Source: Candidatus Microgenomates bacterium (GTDB lineage Bacteria > Patescibacteriota > Microgenomatia > UBA1400 > UBA12108). From it: a stretch of 53,708 nt of DNA. Both the position numbers and the translations under genes were made by a program. The stretch covers positions 1-53,708 of the forward strand of contig QEVC01000004.1 of assembly GCA_003576945.1 (NCBI GenBank), in the 5' to 3' direction. The notes beneath the pieces were generated by a model. It was not told the DNA's origin, made no database searches, and saw nothing but the letters and a program-made list of their open reading frames with translations. How positions within the stretch are numbered: position 1 is the first letter of the stretch; the number at the start of each line of letters is the position of its first letter. Of this stretch, positions 39,229 through 47,540 are shown one piece after another.

Positions 39229-40035
39229 ATGTGGAAAGAACGATTACAACTATATATGCAGGCTCGTGCATACAGCAGACGAACCATATCTGCGTATATT
39301 GATTCTGTCGATCGGATAGTCAAGAAAACGAGAAAAGATCCAGCTAATATAGATGAGCAAACGCTAGAAAAATACCTGAGCCAACTATACAGCTCTGGCA
39401 TGTCGCCCTATACCCTCAACCAGCACCACATGGCGTTAAAATTACTTAAGACTGCGGTACTTGGTCAGTCGTGGGACCCTAAGTTTGGCTATGCCAAAAG
39501 ACCAAAGAAAATCCCCGTTACACTAACTAAGAATGAGATCTCAAAATTAATAGATTCGACTGCTAATCCAAAACATCAGTTAATACTGGCTCTCGCATAT
39601 GGCGCAGGCCTACGGGTCAGCGAAATAATCGCCCTTAAAGTAATGGATATCGATTTTGAGAACATGCGGGTTGTAGTACGGAGTGGCAAAGGACAAAAAG
39701 ATCGAACGACAGTCCTCCCTGATAAGTTAGTCACCACTCTCAATTCGTATCTCGCAGGACGCAAAAAAGACGACCATGTCTTTTTGAGTGAGCGAGGTGG
39801 GACACTAACTACCAGGACGCTACAAGCGATATTTGCTAAATCGCTAAATCGTGCCGCGATTAATAAGGCCGCCACCTTTCACAGTCTCAGACACAGTTTT
39901 GCCACTCACCTCCTTGAGCAGGGTGTAGATATTAGGTATATCCAGACACTGCTCGGCCATGCTAGTATTACGACAACTCAGATTTATACTCATGTTGCGA
40001 GTACTGCACTACATAATATCAGGAGCCCATTATGA
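39229..40035 (+). CDS. Xer-like tyrosine recombinase (candidate cassette integrase)
   Basis: A 268-residue tyrosine recombinase with an N-terminal SAM-like core-binding domain (about 1-85, including YSRRTISAYIDSVDR) and a complete catalytic domain: R129 (GAGLRVSE), K154 (SGKGQKDR), H218-xx-R221 (HSLRH), H244 (LLGHASITTT) and the nucleophile Y253 (IYTHV). Length and sequence resemble XerA/XerC/D-type enzymes; the extra segment that integron IntI proteins carry before the HxxR box is not seen. ATG at 39229. Its stop overlaps trmD as ATGA, so it is coupled to a core gene, unusual for a mobile integrase. The repeat-sharing hairpin upstream links it to the cassette island; a chromosome-dimer-resolution Xer role is the main alternative. 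Confidence 0.88.
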   Translation: MWKERLQLYMQARAYSRRTISAYIDSVDRIVKKTRKDPANIDEQTLEKYLSQLYSSGMSPYTLNQHHMALKLLKTAVLGQSWDPKFGYAKRPKKIPVTLTKNEISKLIDSTANPKHQLILALAYGAGLRVSEIIALKVMDIDFENMRVVVRSGKGQKDRTTVLPDKLVTTLNSYLAGRKKDDHVFLSERGGTLTTRTLQAIFAKSLNRAAINKAATFHSLRHSFATHLLEQGVDIRYIQTLLGHASITTTQIYTHVASTALHNIRSPL

Positions 40036-40715
40036 GGATCGACATTATTACCCTTTTTCCAGAATTTTTTGATGGCCTAAAAAAACACAGCATTGTGGGT
40101 CGCGCGATTGATAATGAGAAAGTTGAGCTACACACACACAACTTACGTGAGTGGGCGGTAGATAGCTATGGAACAGTAGATGATCACCCCTATGGTGGTG
40201 GGCCAGGAATGGTTTTGAAAGTAGATGTCATGCATGCGGCAATAAAAGCAGTAAAAGAGAAAGTTAAAGATTTTGATGGGAAAGTCATCCTGCTTACACC
40301 ACAAGGCAAAGTCTATAAACAAAAAAAGGCACTAGAGCTGGCGAAAGAAAAAAATATAATCTTGATTTGTGGACACTACGAAGGATTTGACGAGCGGATC
40401 AGAGAGTACGTGGACTTAGAAATATCGGTTGGAGATTATGTACTGACAGGTGGGGAAATCCCTGCGATGATCCTAGTTGATTCAGTATCGAGATTATTAC
40501 CAGGAGTACTTGGAGATGATGCTAGTAGCCATGATGAATCACATAGTGAAGGACTATTAGAATACCCACAATATACGAGGCCAGCCAAATATGATAATAA
40601 GGGAGTGCCAGAAATACTATTATCTGGCGATCATCCAAAAATTGATGCCTGGAGAAAAGAGCAAGCGATAATTAAAACTCAAAAAAGAAGGCCAGACTTA
40701 CTTAAAACGAAGTGA
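40032..40715 (+). CDS. trmD: tRNA (guanine-N1-)-methyltransferase
   Basis: A 227-residue SPOUT methyltransferase. It starts MRIDIITLFPEFFDGL, with HPYGGGPGMV (52-61), LLTPQGKVY, CGHYEGFDERI and SVGDYVLTGGE, which form the trefoil knot that binds S-adenosylmethionine, and the linker DESHSEGLLEYPQYTRP with the catalytic aspartate. It methylates G37 of tRNAs to stop frameshifting and is essential in bacteria. It usually sits with rpsP/rimM/rplS; here it follows the recombinase with an ATGA overlap and has no ribosomal neighbours. Its 3' end overlaps a convergent gene by 18 nt. Confidence 0.97.
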   Translation: MRIDIITLFPEFFDGLKKHSIVGRAIDNEKVELHTHNLREWAVDSYGTVDDHPYGGGPGMVLKVDVMHAAIKAVKEKVKDFDGKVILLTPQGKVYKQKKALELAKEKNIILICGHYEGFDERIREYVDLEISVGDYVLTGGEIPAMILVDSVSRLLPGVLGDDASSHDESHSEGLLEYPQYTRPAKYDNKGVPEILLSGDHPKIDAWRKEQAIIKTQKRRPDLLKTK

Positions 40716-41312
40716 GTTTAACATCGAATTTACAACTACCTGATACTCTAACTTTGCTTGATCACTACCGAAAGCCATGATAATTAGGCGATATAGGGTA
40801 TCGGCCAGCATAAGGTAGTGATAGTCACCTTCGCCTAAGCAACCGCCGTAAAACGTAATAGTTTCATAGTCGCCAACTTTACCTGATTTGATAGGTGTTG
40901 CATTTTCTTCACTACAGGCATCGATAATCCCCTTGCGATCTACCTCCGCTTGCAACTTGTCCGGATCATCACCCACCGTCTCGAAACGAGTTATTGCAAG
41001 AACGTATCCATCCCAGAGTTCTGTTTGAGTACGCCCAGACTTCTTTTGTTCTTCGCCCATGTAGCTAATTACCCATTCTCGCGAATCGGGAGCACGTGAG
41101 GCACTAGTGGTCGCGCTAGAGCTATGTGATATGGTGAAATATTCATTATTAATGGTTTCAGACAATGAAACCTTGGGGCTTGGACTTGGTGTACTAACCA
41201 TACTGGTTGGGGATACTACTGGAGCAACTGTAGTTGAGCCACCATAACTAAAACGCAGATAGATTAAAATAATTGCAACTAAAGACAAGACTATGTAGAG
41301 CGCGGTCTTCAT
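40698..41312 (-). CDS. Membrane-anchored extracytoplasmic protein, hypothetical
   Basis: A 204-residue protein with an N-terminal membrane helix (about residues 4-21) and no lipobox cysteine, then a serine/proline/threonine-rich linker (26-52) and a globular domain (55-204) with four cysteine-free strands, a CSEENATP and a GGCLGEGDYH segment; the two cysteines could form a disulfide. The layout (anchor, Ser/Pro linker, small domain) is common for uncharacterised secreted proteins of these bacteria. ATG at 41312, overlapping the rmlD stop as ATGA; it ends convergently with trmD (18-nt overlap). Function unknown. Confidence 0.72.
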   Translation of the reverse strand: MKTALYIVLSLVAIILIYLRFSYGGSTTVAPVVSPTSMVSTPSPSPKVSLSETINNEYFTISHSSSATTSASRAPDSREWVISYMGEEQKKSGRTQTELWDGYVLAITRFETVGDDPDKLQAEVDRKGIIDACSEENATPIKSGKVGDYETITFYGGCLGEGDYHYLMLADTLYRLIIMAFGSDQAKLEYQVVVNSMLNSLRFK

Positions 41313-42193
41313 GATATTTGCTGCTTTTTAATTTCGAATAAACCCGCCTCTAAGGATGCAAAGCTTAGTCCAAGCTCACTGGTTGCCTTAACGTTACTCA
41401 TCGCCACATATCTTGCAAATGGTCTAGTTGCAGTCTTTAGATACTCAGTGAGTGAGCCTTCTTTAACGACCGAAGGATCAAAGCCATAGATTGTTGCCAC
41501 TTTTTTAGCTAAATCGTAAGGCGAAAGACTAGTGGAACCCACGACATGATAAATGCCCGTTAGCTGACGGTCTACTAATACTGCAAATGCTCGTGCGATA
41601 TCATCTATGAGAGTGGGTGTAATTATGGTGTCGGTAAACTGCGGATATAGTTTGCCAGACTCAAGGCCAGCACGAATTTTGCCGATAATATCTGGTTTTA
41701 AGTTGTAGTTGGCACGGTATGGATAACTTATTCTTACTATTGAGTAATTTAGTTTTGAGTTAGTAACCACATCTTCAGCCATCGCTTTAGTTTCACCATA
41801 CCACTCTATTGGACTCTTTAAGTCTTCTTCGGTATAGGGGTTTGATTTGTTGCCATCAAAGACGAAATCGGTGGAGACATGAATTAAATAGAGCGAGTGC
41901 TTTTGACAAGCCTCTACAATGTTTTTAGTACCTAAAACATTGACCCGGTAACAGATCCCCTCTTTATCCCCTGCTTCACTCTCGGCACGTGCTGTATCGG
42001 TAAAGGCGGCCAAGTGGATGAGTGCAGTTGCGGAGTGAGCGCTAATAAATGCCTCGACTTGCTCGGCATTAGTTATATCGACACCGGTTGCGAGGTCAAG
42101 GTTATATATCTCAAACTGGTCACGATAGAGCTCGACAAAACGAGAGCCAACGAGTCCGGTTGCTCCCGTTAGAATGAGACTTAGTTTTTGCAT
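41309..42193 (-). CDS. rmlD: dTDP-4-dehydrorhamnose reductase-like SDR
   Basis: A 294-residue SDR with GATGLVGS (10-17), HLAAFTDTARAE (around 60-71), STDFVFDG (106-113) and the YGETK pair (Y132, K136). AFTDT with a downstream A-E-S replaces the more common AYTxVDxAE, so the substrate could be a related dTDP-keto sugar. In the pathway it reduces dTDP-4-keto-L-rhamnose to dTDP-L-rhamnose. It sits with rmlB and the WxcM/FdtA-like gene; the start overlaps that gene by 13 nt. Confidence 0.85.
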   Translation of the reverse strand: MQKLSLILTGATGLVGSRFVELYRDQFEIYNLDLATGVDITNAEQVEAFISAHSATALIHLAAFTDTARAESEAGDKEGICYRVNVLGTKNIVEACQKHSLYLIHVSTDFVFDGNKSNPYTEEDLKSPIEWYGETKAMAEDVVTNSKLNYSIVRISYPYRANYNLKPDIIGKIRAGLESGKLYPQFTDTIITPTLIDDIARAFAVLVDRQLTGIYHVVGSTSLSPYDLAKKVATIYGFDPSVVKEGSLTEYLKTATRPFARYVAMSNVKATSELGLSFASLEAGLFEIKKQQIS

Positions 42194-42582
42194 AGCTGTT
42201 TAAACTCCAGGTAGTCTTCGACGTAGTCGGCGCGGGTGGGATCATAGTTGGTGCTAGTTAGCGCGAGGATAATACAGTCGCTACTTAAATCTTTAAACCC
42301 ATGCCAAACCATATGTGGAACATAGATCGCATTTTTGGGACCACTTAAGAGGATCTCCTGCATACCACTACCATCATCGACACAGATCGTGCTAGATCCC
42401 TGGATCTGGACAAAGAGTTCATCTTCTTCGGCTCTATGGGCATGGTTGCCGGTGTCACCTGTGGGGTTAGAGATAAAGTAAACTCGCTTGACCTCAAAAT
42501 CTAAGTAATCTTTGAGCTCCAAGGGGGTCATGAGAAAGTTGGCCGCCTGGATGTTGTTGAGGGTAAAGAGTTTGTAGCTCAT
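42181..42582 (-). CDS. WxcM/FdtA-like cupin (dTDP-keto-sugar isomerase/epimerase family)
   Basis: A 133-residue single-domain cupin of the WxcM-like C-terminal/FdtA family: VKRVYFISNP, then the metal- or substrate-binding GNHAHRAEEDELFV (H47, H49, E52 region), SSTICVDDG and a C-terminal YVPHMVWHGFKDL. FdtA/QdtA isomerise dTDP-4-keto-6-deoxyglucose to the 3-keto sugar. The position between rmlB and rmlD is where the unrelated RmlC epimerase usually lies, and no RmlC is found in this window. The ATG at 42582 lies 1 nt after the rmlB stop; a longer frame runs inside rmlB. Either it replaces RmlC or the final sugar is not rhamnose. Confidence 0.82.
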   Translation of the reverse strand: MSYKLFTLNNIQAANFLMTPLELKDYLDFEVKRVYFISNPTGDTGNHAHRAEEDELFVQIQGSSTICVDDGSGMQEILLSGPKNAIYVPHMVWHGFKDLSSDCIILALTSTNYDPTRADYVEDYLEFKQLCKN

Positions 42583-42583
42583 C

Positions 42584-43597
42584 TTATTTAATATGTTGAT
42601 TAATTTCACTCATCCTAGCACGAATCTTTTCGACCCACTCGGTGTTATCTAGGTACCACTGAACTGTTTCTTTGAGTCCAGTCTCAAACATATCTCTCGT
42701 ATATTTAGGCTTCCAGCCGAGCTTCATGATTTTACTCGCGTCGATAGCATAGCGGCGGTCATGACCAGGGCGGTCCGCGACATAAGTCATGAGAGACTCG
42801 GGTTTGCCGAGGATGCCGAGCACCATTTTGGTGATCTCTAGATTATTTCGCTCGTTGTCGACCCCAATGTTGTAGACCTCACCATCGACTCCCTGGTGTA
42901 GTAGCAGGTCGAGAGCACTACTATGGTCTAGTGCATGGATCCAGTCGCGGACATTTAAACCGTCACCATACACAGGTACTGGCTCGTCTTTCATCGCTTT
43001 AAAAATAAAGAAGGGGATCAATTTTTCGGGGAACTGGTAGGGGCCGTAGTTATTACTACAGTGAGTAACTATTACTGGAGTTTTGTGGGTAACATAATAA
43101 GCATGACACATGAGGTCTCCCCCGGCCTTCGCTGCGGCATAGGGCATGTTGGGCATAATGGGAGTATCTTCGGTAAAGAAAGTGTTCTCCCCGAGCTTGA
43201 GGGCGCCATAAACTTCGTCGGTGCTGACGTTGATCATCCGTTCTATCTTGTTGGCACGTACAGCGTCGAGGAGCATCTGCACACCGAGACTATTAGTTAA
43301 GACAAAGTCTTTAATACCACCGTGGATTGAGCGGTCGACGTGGGTTTCCGCAGCAAAATTGATTAAGTGTGTGACCTGATGTTTCTGCATCACCTCATTG
43401 ATACGTACTAGATCAGTAATATCCCCTTGTTCAAAATGATAGTGTGGATTGTTTTCAATATCCTTTAAGTTATCGAGGTTGCCTGCGTAGGTTAGCTTGT
43501 CGTAGTTGATGATCTCGTAGTCCGGATGAGACTCCAACATGTAATGGATAAAATTGCTCCCGATAAAACCTGCACCACCTGCGACCATGAGCTTCAT
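42584..43597 (-). CDS. rmlB: dTDP-glucose 4,6-dehydratase
   Basis: A 337-residue SDR: GGAGFIGSNF (7-16), FAAETHVDRSI (80-90), STDEVYG (125-131), MPYAAAKAGGD (Y152, K156) and NNYGPYQFPEKLIP, all diagnostic of RmlB. It forms dTDP-4-keto-6-deoxyglucose from dTDP-glucose made by RmlA (47537-48268). Ribosome site AAGGAG upstream of the ATG at 43597. The gene lies between the membrane protease and the WxcM/FdtA-like gene. Confidence 0.95.
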   Translation of the reverse strand: MKLMVAGGAGFIGSNFIHYMLESHPDYEIINYDKLTYAGNLDNLKDIENNPHYHFEQGDITDLVRINEVMQKHQVTHLINFAAETHVDRSIHGGIKDFVLTNSLGVQMLLDAVRANKIERMINVSTDEVYGALKLGENTFFTEDTPIMPNMPYAAAKAGGDLMCHAYYVTHKTPVIVTHCSNNYGPYQFPEKLIPFFIFKAMKDEPVPVYGDGLNVRDWIHALDHSSALDLLLHQGVDGEVYNIGVDNERNNLEITKMVLGILGKPESLMTYVADRPGHDRRYAIDASKIMKLGWKPKYTRDMFETGLKETVQWYLDNTEWVEKIRARMSEINQHIK

Positions 43598-43601
43598 AAA
43601 A

Positions 43602-44303
43602 CTATCTCCTTATTACTTTTTTACCGAGTATTTTCTCTATTATACGACGAAGGCCGTATGAGATACCGATAATAACAAGAATTGCCCCTACTGTCACGAA
43701 CAGAACCTGGTTTAGAGCCATGAGCAAATCGGTGGCACCAAATATAAACGAAGTAGGAATGGTAAATGGCAAAACGTAGTAAAAGACAGTTAGGATAACC
43801 ATGAGGATCGCGACAAAGGGCCAGGCCCGTCGATCTTCTTTGGAGAGTAGCATGCTACTACCAACAACAATGATCCCATAGAGAATTAGAGCATACTGCC
43901 ACAATAACCAGCCGCCGCTCAGCAGTAAATTACCGAGAATCCAGAGGATGAATAGGCCAGTAAAAAAGGGCGCGGCACCGATCAGGAAGCTCCGGATTGG
44001 ACCAGTTTTTGCGGTCTGGACACTACCTAGGCGCTCTCGATTATCCTCCGGATCAACCTCAAAATCTGGGAGGATGCTAATCTCGCCTGTTCTTACCCCT
44101 AAGAGTTCGGCCACGATCCAGTGAGAGAGCTCATGCAATATTGTGCCTGGCAAAAAGATGAGGGTGTATAGCCACTTACCGATCAGATTAGTCCGAAAGA
44201 CTAAGAGTGAGAGAGCGACAAACTCAAAGTGTAGTCTAGCGCGCAGGACGCTAAGCGTGATGATCGCGAGTATTATGAGGAGAGTCGCTCCCAAGAGGCC
44301 CAT
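43602..44303 (-). CDS. Membrane HEXXH metalloprotease-like protein (M50-type)
   Basis: A 233-residue protein with about six hydrophobic helices. LPGTILHELSHWIVAELLGV carries the HEXXH zinc motif (H57, E58, H61) inside a membrane segment, as in site-2 proteases and related M50 families; a third ligand (often in NxxPxxxxDG) is not clear, since GAAPFFTGLF is the only similar segment. The loop RTGEISILPDFEVDPEDNRERLG follows. Likely an intramembrane or membrane-surface protease, substrate unknown. ATG at 44303, 6 nt after the SurA-N-like gene stop. Confidence 0.72.
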   Translation of the reverse strand: MGLLGATLLIILAIITLSVLRARLHFEFVALSLLVFRTNLIGKWLYTLIFLPGTILHELSHWIVAELLGVRTGEISILPDFEVDPEDNRERLGSVQTAKTGPIRSFLIGAAPFFTGLFILWILGNLLLSGGWLLWQYALILYGIIVVGSSMLLSKEDRRAWPFVAILMVILTVFYYVLPFTIPTSFIFGATDLLMALNQVLFVTVGAILVIIGISYGLRRIIEKILGKKVIRR

Positions 44304-44309
44304 TGGCTC

Positions 44310-45023
44310 TTAAAGTCCAAAGTTTTTAAGTTTGGCCTCGGCTTTAACCATCTCAAACCAGTCGCGGAAGGCTTCGACCAATTTGGCTTGGACTAGCTCG
44401 TCCCTGACCTGGTCTTTGACGTCATCAAATTTTTTGTCTTTGTATGTTGTTGCAGATGCCTCGTCGAAAGCTTTTTTGACTTCTTCGTCGGTTGGATTAA
44501 CTTTATCTTTGAGGATTTCCTCAACAGAGAGTTGAGTCTTAACCTGCTTGACTAGCTCGTCTCTGGTCATCCCACGCTGTTCAAGCGCAGCGTCGAGCCC
44601 CCCGAGTGACTCAAACTGAGACTCTAGACTCTTGATCTGATCATCAACCTTAGATTGATCGACCTTGACACCAGACTTTGCGATCGCACTATCTAAGATC
44701 TTCTCGTTAACCACGTCATCTAGTGTCTGGGCGCCATAACCCTTTTCCATTCTGTTCCAAATCTCAAAGCGAGTGATTGGAGTAGTGTCAACGATCGCTG
44801 GAACAAAGTAAGGACCAGCCTTATAAATTAATAGGGCGATACCAATTACAATTAGCGAGAGTGGGAGAATGCGAGAAGAAAGCTTTGATGTTTTTGGGGG
44901 TTGAACCATGACAGGAGTATCCATGGCTGGTGCACTATTGACCATAACTAGCTCTGGTTTTACAGTTTTGACTGCCTTCTTAACTGTTTTCTTGGTTGTT
45001 TTTGCTGCTACTTTTTTAGCCAT
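44310..45023 (-). CDS. SurA-N/PrsA-like membrane-anchored chaperone domain protein
   Basis: A 237-residue protein from the ATG at 45023, which has a strong AAGGAG ribosome site. Residues 1-22 are lysine-rich (KKVAAKTTKKTVKKAVK), then one membrane helix (about 52-70) and a helical domain, DDVVNEKILDSAIAKSGVKVDQSKVDDQIKSLE in parts, typical of the SurA_N/SurA_N_3 fold, closing with a long helix. The PPIase (parvulin) domain of SurA/PrsA is missing, so it would be a holdase-type chaperone for secreted proteins. Its promoter is visible immediately upstream (45063-45090). Confidence 0.78.
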   Translation of the reverse strand: MAKKVAAKTTKKTVKKAVKTVKPELVMVNSAPAMDTPVMVQPPKTSKLSSRILPLSLIVIGIALLIYKAGPYFVPAIVDTTPITRFEIWNRMEKGYGAQTLDDVVNEKILDSAIAKSGVKVDQSKVDDQIKSLESQFESLGGLDAALEQRGMTRDELVKQVKTQLSVEEILKDKVNPTDEEVKKAFDEASATTYKDKKFDDVKDQVRDELVQAKLVEAFRDWFEMVKAEAKLKNFGL

Positions 45024-45062
45024 AAAAGATCTCCTTAAATATATGTAACTTACGTACGAATC

Positions 45063-45090
45063 AGTATACCATCCTGGAGTACTGTGTCTA
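45063..45090 (-). promoter_or_regulatory. Promoter upstream of the SurA-N-like gene
   Basis: On the minus strand TAGACA (45085-45090), 16 nt, then TATACT (45063-45068) preceded by TGG, an extended -10. It lies in the 91-nt gap after the alkA-like stop and would start an mRNA about 35 nt before the ATG at 45023, leaving room for the AAGGAG site. Confidence 0.5.
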
Positions 45091-45114
45091 GTGTTCTTAA
45101 AATTAACAGATCCA

Positions 45115-45732
45115 CTATTTTGTGTCGAGCGAATGCCACAGCGCAATCGAACCATAGGACTCGTATGGCGACCAACGAGAGACTACCATTTTAATTTTAT
45201 CTGGACTAGGTGAGCTAATGCCGTAGAGTTTTGCAAAGCCATTTTTGAGACCGAGATCGCCATAACTAAAGATGTTCTCTCTGTGGAGCGTAAAGAGTAA
45301 AAACATCTCGGCAGTCCAGCGGCCGATCCCTTTGACTTTGACTAGTTCGGTGATTACTGCCTCGTTATCCAGAGATTCTAGGTGAGACAAACTAACTTCT
45401 TGACTCTCAACTTTGGTTGCCAAATCTTTGACATAACTTACTTTGGCCCACGAAAGTCCCGCATCTCTTAGTTTTTGGTCGTCGACTGCTAAAACATTGA
45501 CTGGAGTTACGTTAGTCACAAGTTTTTCAAAGCGACCAAAGATGGTGCTTGCCACCTTGCCTGCGAGCTGTTGGTAGATAATGTTACGTGTGAGGTTGTA
45601 AAAGTGGTCACTGCTAGGGCGATCCTCAAACCAATCTACCCAGTTAATCTGGGGTAAGACCTGAGCGATCTTTGGGTCCACTCGCTCGTAGTGGCTAATG
45701 ACTGTACTGAAACTAGTGAGGTCAGCAATCAT
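45115..45732 (-). CDS. DNA-3-methyladenine glycosylase, AlkA-like (HhH-GPD)
   Basis: A 205-residue HhH-GPD base-excision glycosylase: IIYQQLAGKVASTIFGRFEKL (51-71) is the typical start, VKGIGRWTAEMFLLF (133-147) is the helix-hairpin-helix, and D159 in YGDLGLKNG is the catalytic aspartate. It removes alkylated purines from DNA. Shorter than E. coli AlkA because the N-terminal domain is missing, as in Mag1-type and archaeal enzymes. The ATG at 45732 overlaps the stop of the histidine phosphatase as ATGA. Confidence 0.9.
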   Translation of the reverse strand: MIADLTSFSTVISHYERVDPKIAQVLPQINWVDWFEDRPSSDHFYNLTRNIIYQQLAGKVASTIFGRFEKLVTNVTPVNVLAVDDQKLRDAGLSWAKVSYVKDLATKVESQEVSLSHLESLDNEAVITELVKVKGIGRWTAEMFLLFTLHRENIFSYGDLGLKNGFAKLYGISSPSPDKIKMVVSRWSPYESYGSIALWHSLDTK

Positions 45733-46328
45733 AGCGTGTCGAGTGAATAAGTATTACCATCTTTAGTGAGGACAAAAATGGAACCGTTACCGACCATCCG
45801 AAAACCCTCCATACTCTCTTTGAGCCCATAAAATTCGAGGATCCGGTTAATAGTGCCGCAGTGAGTGACGATGCCAACGGATTGATCAGGGTGAATATTT
45901 GGCAAATTAGATAAAAAGCCATTTACTCTCTTTAACATCTCCCCTATCGACTCACCCTGGTGGGCGCTCCAGTCTAAAATATGGTTATCACGAGCGTACT
46001 CAAACTCTATCCAGAGTTTGTCTTTTTCTTCATCACGCTCTTTCTCCCATGCCCAACCGGCAAAGATGCCCATATCAGTCTCACGGAGAGCTGGAGCATG
46101 CCTAATCTCGATATTCAATGTTTCGGAGACATACGTCGCTGTCTCTTTTGCGCGCACGAGGTCTGAGCTGTAGAGTGCATGGAGCTCGTGACCTACGAGT
46201 TTTTTGGCAGCTTCTTTGGCTTGTTTGTGACCAGTCTCGTTTAGCGGGATGTCGAGCCATCCCTGCATACGACGTTTTAGGTTATAGTCCGTCTCGCCGT
46301 GTCTAATTAGGTATATTTTTTTCGGCAT
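45729..46328 (-). CDS. Histidine phosphatase (phosphoglycerate-mutase-like)
   Basis: A 199-residue branch-1 histidine phosphatase: LIRHGETDYN (7-16) with nucleophile H10, SSDLVRAKETA (54-64), ETDMGIFAGW and the second histidine in IVTHCGTINRIL. QGWLDIPLNETG is the usual substrate loop. It could act on phosphoglycerate, alpha-ribazole phosphate or other small phosphates; the sequence does not decide. ATG at 46328, 1 nt after the rarA stop on the same strand. Confidence 0.9.
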   Translation of the reverse strand: MPKKIYLIRHGETDYNLKRRMQGWLDIPLNETGHKQAKEAAKKLVGHELHALYSSDLVRAKETATYVSETLNIEIRHAPALRETDMGIFAGWAWEKERDEEKDKLWIEFEYARDNHILDWSAHQGESIGEMLKRVNGFLSNLPNIHPDQSVGIVTHCGTINRILEFYGLKESMEGFRMVGNGSIFVLTKDGNTYSLDTL

Positions 46329-46329
46329 A

Positions 46330-47496
46330 TCAGCCTTCCATAAAATATTTTTTATTTTTTATTTTATCTGGGAGAAATGATTCTTGATCGCGCATATCAT
46401 AGCCCTTTCCGTAACCTAGATTTTTCATAAGTTTGGTTGGCGCATTCCTTACCTTGAGTGGAATTGGGAGATTGCCGTATTTTTTGACATCATCTAGTGC
46501 AGCGAAAAAGCCATCATTAACTGCTCGACTCTTCTTGCAACTTGCGAGATAGACGACTCCTTCGGCGAGGTTTAGTTGACACTCGGGATAGCCTATTGTT
46601 TCACAAGCTCTAAAAACAGCATTGGCCACAACCAGCGCGGTCGGAACAGCAATCCCAATATCCTCGGAGGCAAAGATGACCATACGCCGAGCAATAAAGA
46701 GCGGATCCTCCCCAGCTGCGACCATCCGGGCGAGGTAGTAGAGGGCGCTGTCGACCTGACTCGCGCGCATACTCTTAATAAAGGCGCTGATTGTGTCGTA
46801 GTGTTCTTCGCCAGCCTGGTCATAGCGCAGGTAAGGTGATTGTAGTGTGCTCAGGATATGATCCTTGGTTAGCTTACTCCCATATAGACTATGGGCAGAT
46901 TCTAGTACGTTAATCGCTTTACGGCCGTCGCCACTGGCATAGGTCGATAAGAATTCGAGGGCAGCTTTGTCGAGCTTTACTTTCAGTTCTTTGGCAGCTT
47001 GGGTTAGGAGATAAGAGAGCTCAGACACATCTAATGGTTTTAGCACGTAGACATGACAACGAGAGAGGAGTGGGCCAATGACCTCGAAACTAGGATTTTC
47101 GGTGGTGGCACCGATTAGGATCAAGGTACCATCCTCGACATAAGGGAGGAGAAAATCTTGCTGGGATTTGTTAAAACGATGAATTTCGTCGAGGAATAAG
47201 ACGGTTTTAGCGTTATTCCGTGAATCCGTAGATCCGTGAACCCGTTCTACGATGGCTCTAATATCTTCTTTTTTGGCAGAGACGGCTGAGAGGATATGAA
47301 AGTCGGCGCCCACGCTTCTAGCGAGGATCTTGGCTAGCGTAGTCTTGCCACAGCCGGGTGGACCCCAGAAGATTAAAGAGTGAAGGTCGCCTGTTTCGAT
47401 GACTTTTTTAAGTGGAGCGTTGTCCCCGACTAAATGAGCTTGACCAATATACGAATCGAGAGTGGTTGGTCGGATGAGATCAGCAAGCGGTTGCAT
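46330..47496 (-). CDS. rarA: Replication-associated recombination protein A (AAA ATPase)
   Basis: A 388-residue AAA+ ATPase of the RarA/MgsA/WRNIP1 family: starts ADLIRPTTLDSYIGQAHL, Walker A GPPGCGKT (45-52), Walker B FLDEIHRF (101-108), sensor TTENPSFEV, then the C-terminal tetramerisation part with SALYYLARMVAAGEDPLFIARR and the final NLGYGKGYDMRDQESFLP. It acts at stalled replication forks. There is a small insertion (STDSRNNAK) before Walker B. The ATG at 47496 lies just after a strong hairpin that begins in the end of rmlA. Confidence 0.95.
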   Translation of the reverse strand: MQPLADLIRPTTLDSYIGQAHLVGDNAPLKKVIETGDLHSLIFWGPPGCGKTTLAKILARSVGADFHILSAVSAKKEDIRAIVERVHGSTDSRNNAKTVLFLDEIHRFNKSQQDFLLPYVEDGTLILIGATTENPSFEVIGPLLSRCHVYVLKPLDVSELSYLLTQAAKELKVKLDKAALEFLSTYASGDGRKAINVLESAHSLYGSKLTKDHILSTLQSPYLRYDQAGEEHYDTISAFIKSMRASQVDSALYYLARMVAAGEDPLFIARRMVIFASEDIGIAVPTALVVANAVFRACETIGYPECQLNLAEGVVYLASCKKSRAVNDGFFAALDDVKKYGNLPIPLKVRNAPTKLMKNLGYGKGYDMRDQESFLPDKIKNKKYFMEG

Positions 47497-47499
47497 GAA

Positions 47500-47540
47500 C
47501 TAATCTTCGCCCTTTTTTCGGAAAAAATCAAGAAGATTAG
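47500..47540. promoter_or_regulatory. Hairpin between rmlA and rarA
   Basis: CTAATCTTC (47500-47508) pairs with GAAGATTAG (47532-47540); inside, TTTTTT/AAAAAA forms a second stem. It covers the rmlA stop codon and ends 3 nt before the rarA ATG, so it could control rarA translation or act as a weak attenuator. No T-run follows on either strand, so it is not a standard terminator. Confidence 0.45.

Noticed and set aside
39229-40035. Naming the recombinase intI
   Set aside because: The catalytic residues and Xer-like features are complete, but the IntI-specific extra segment before the HxxR box is not seen, so only a candidate cassette integrase is claimed.
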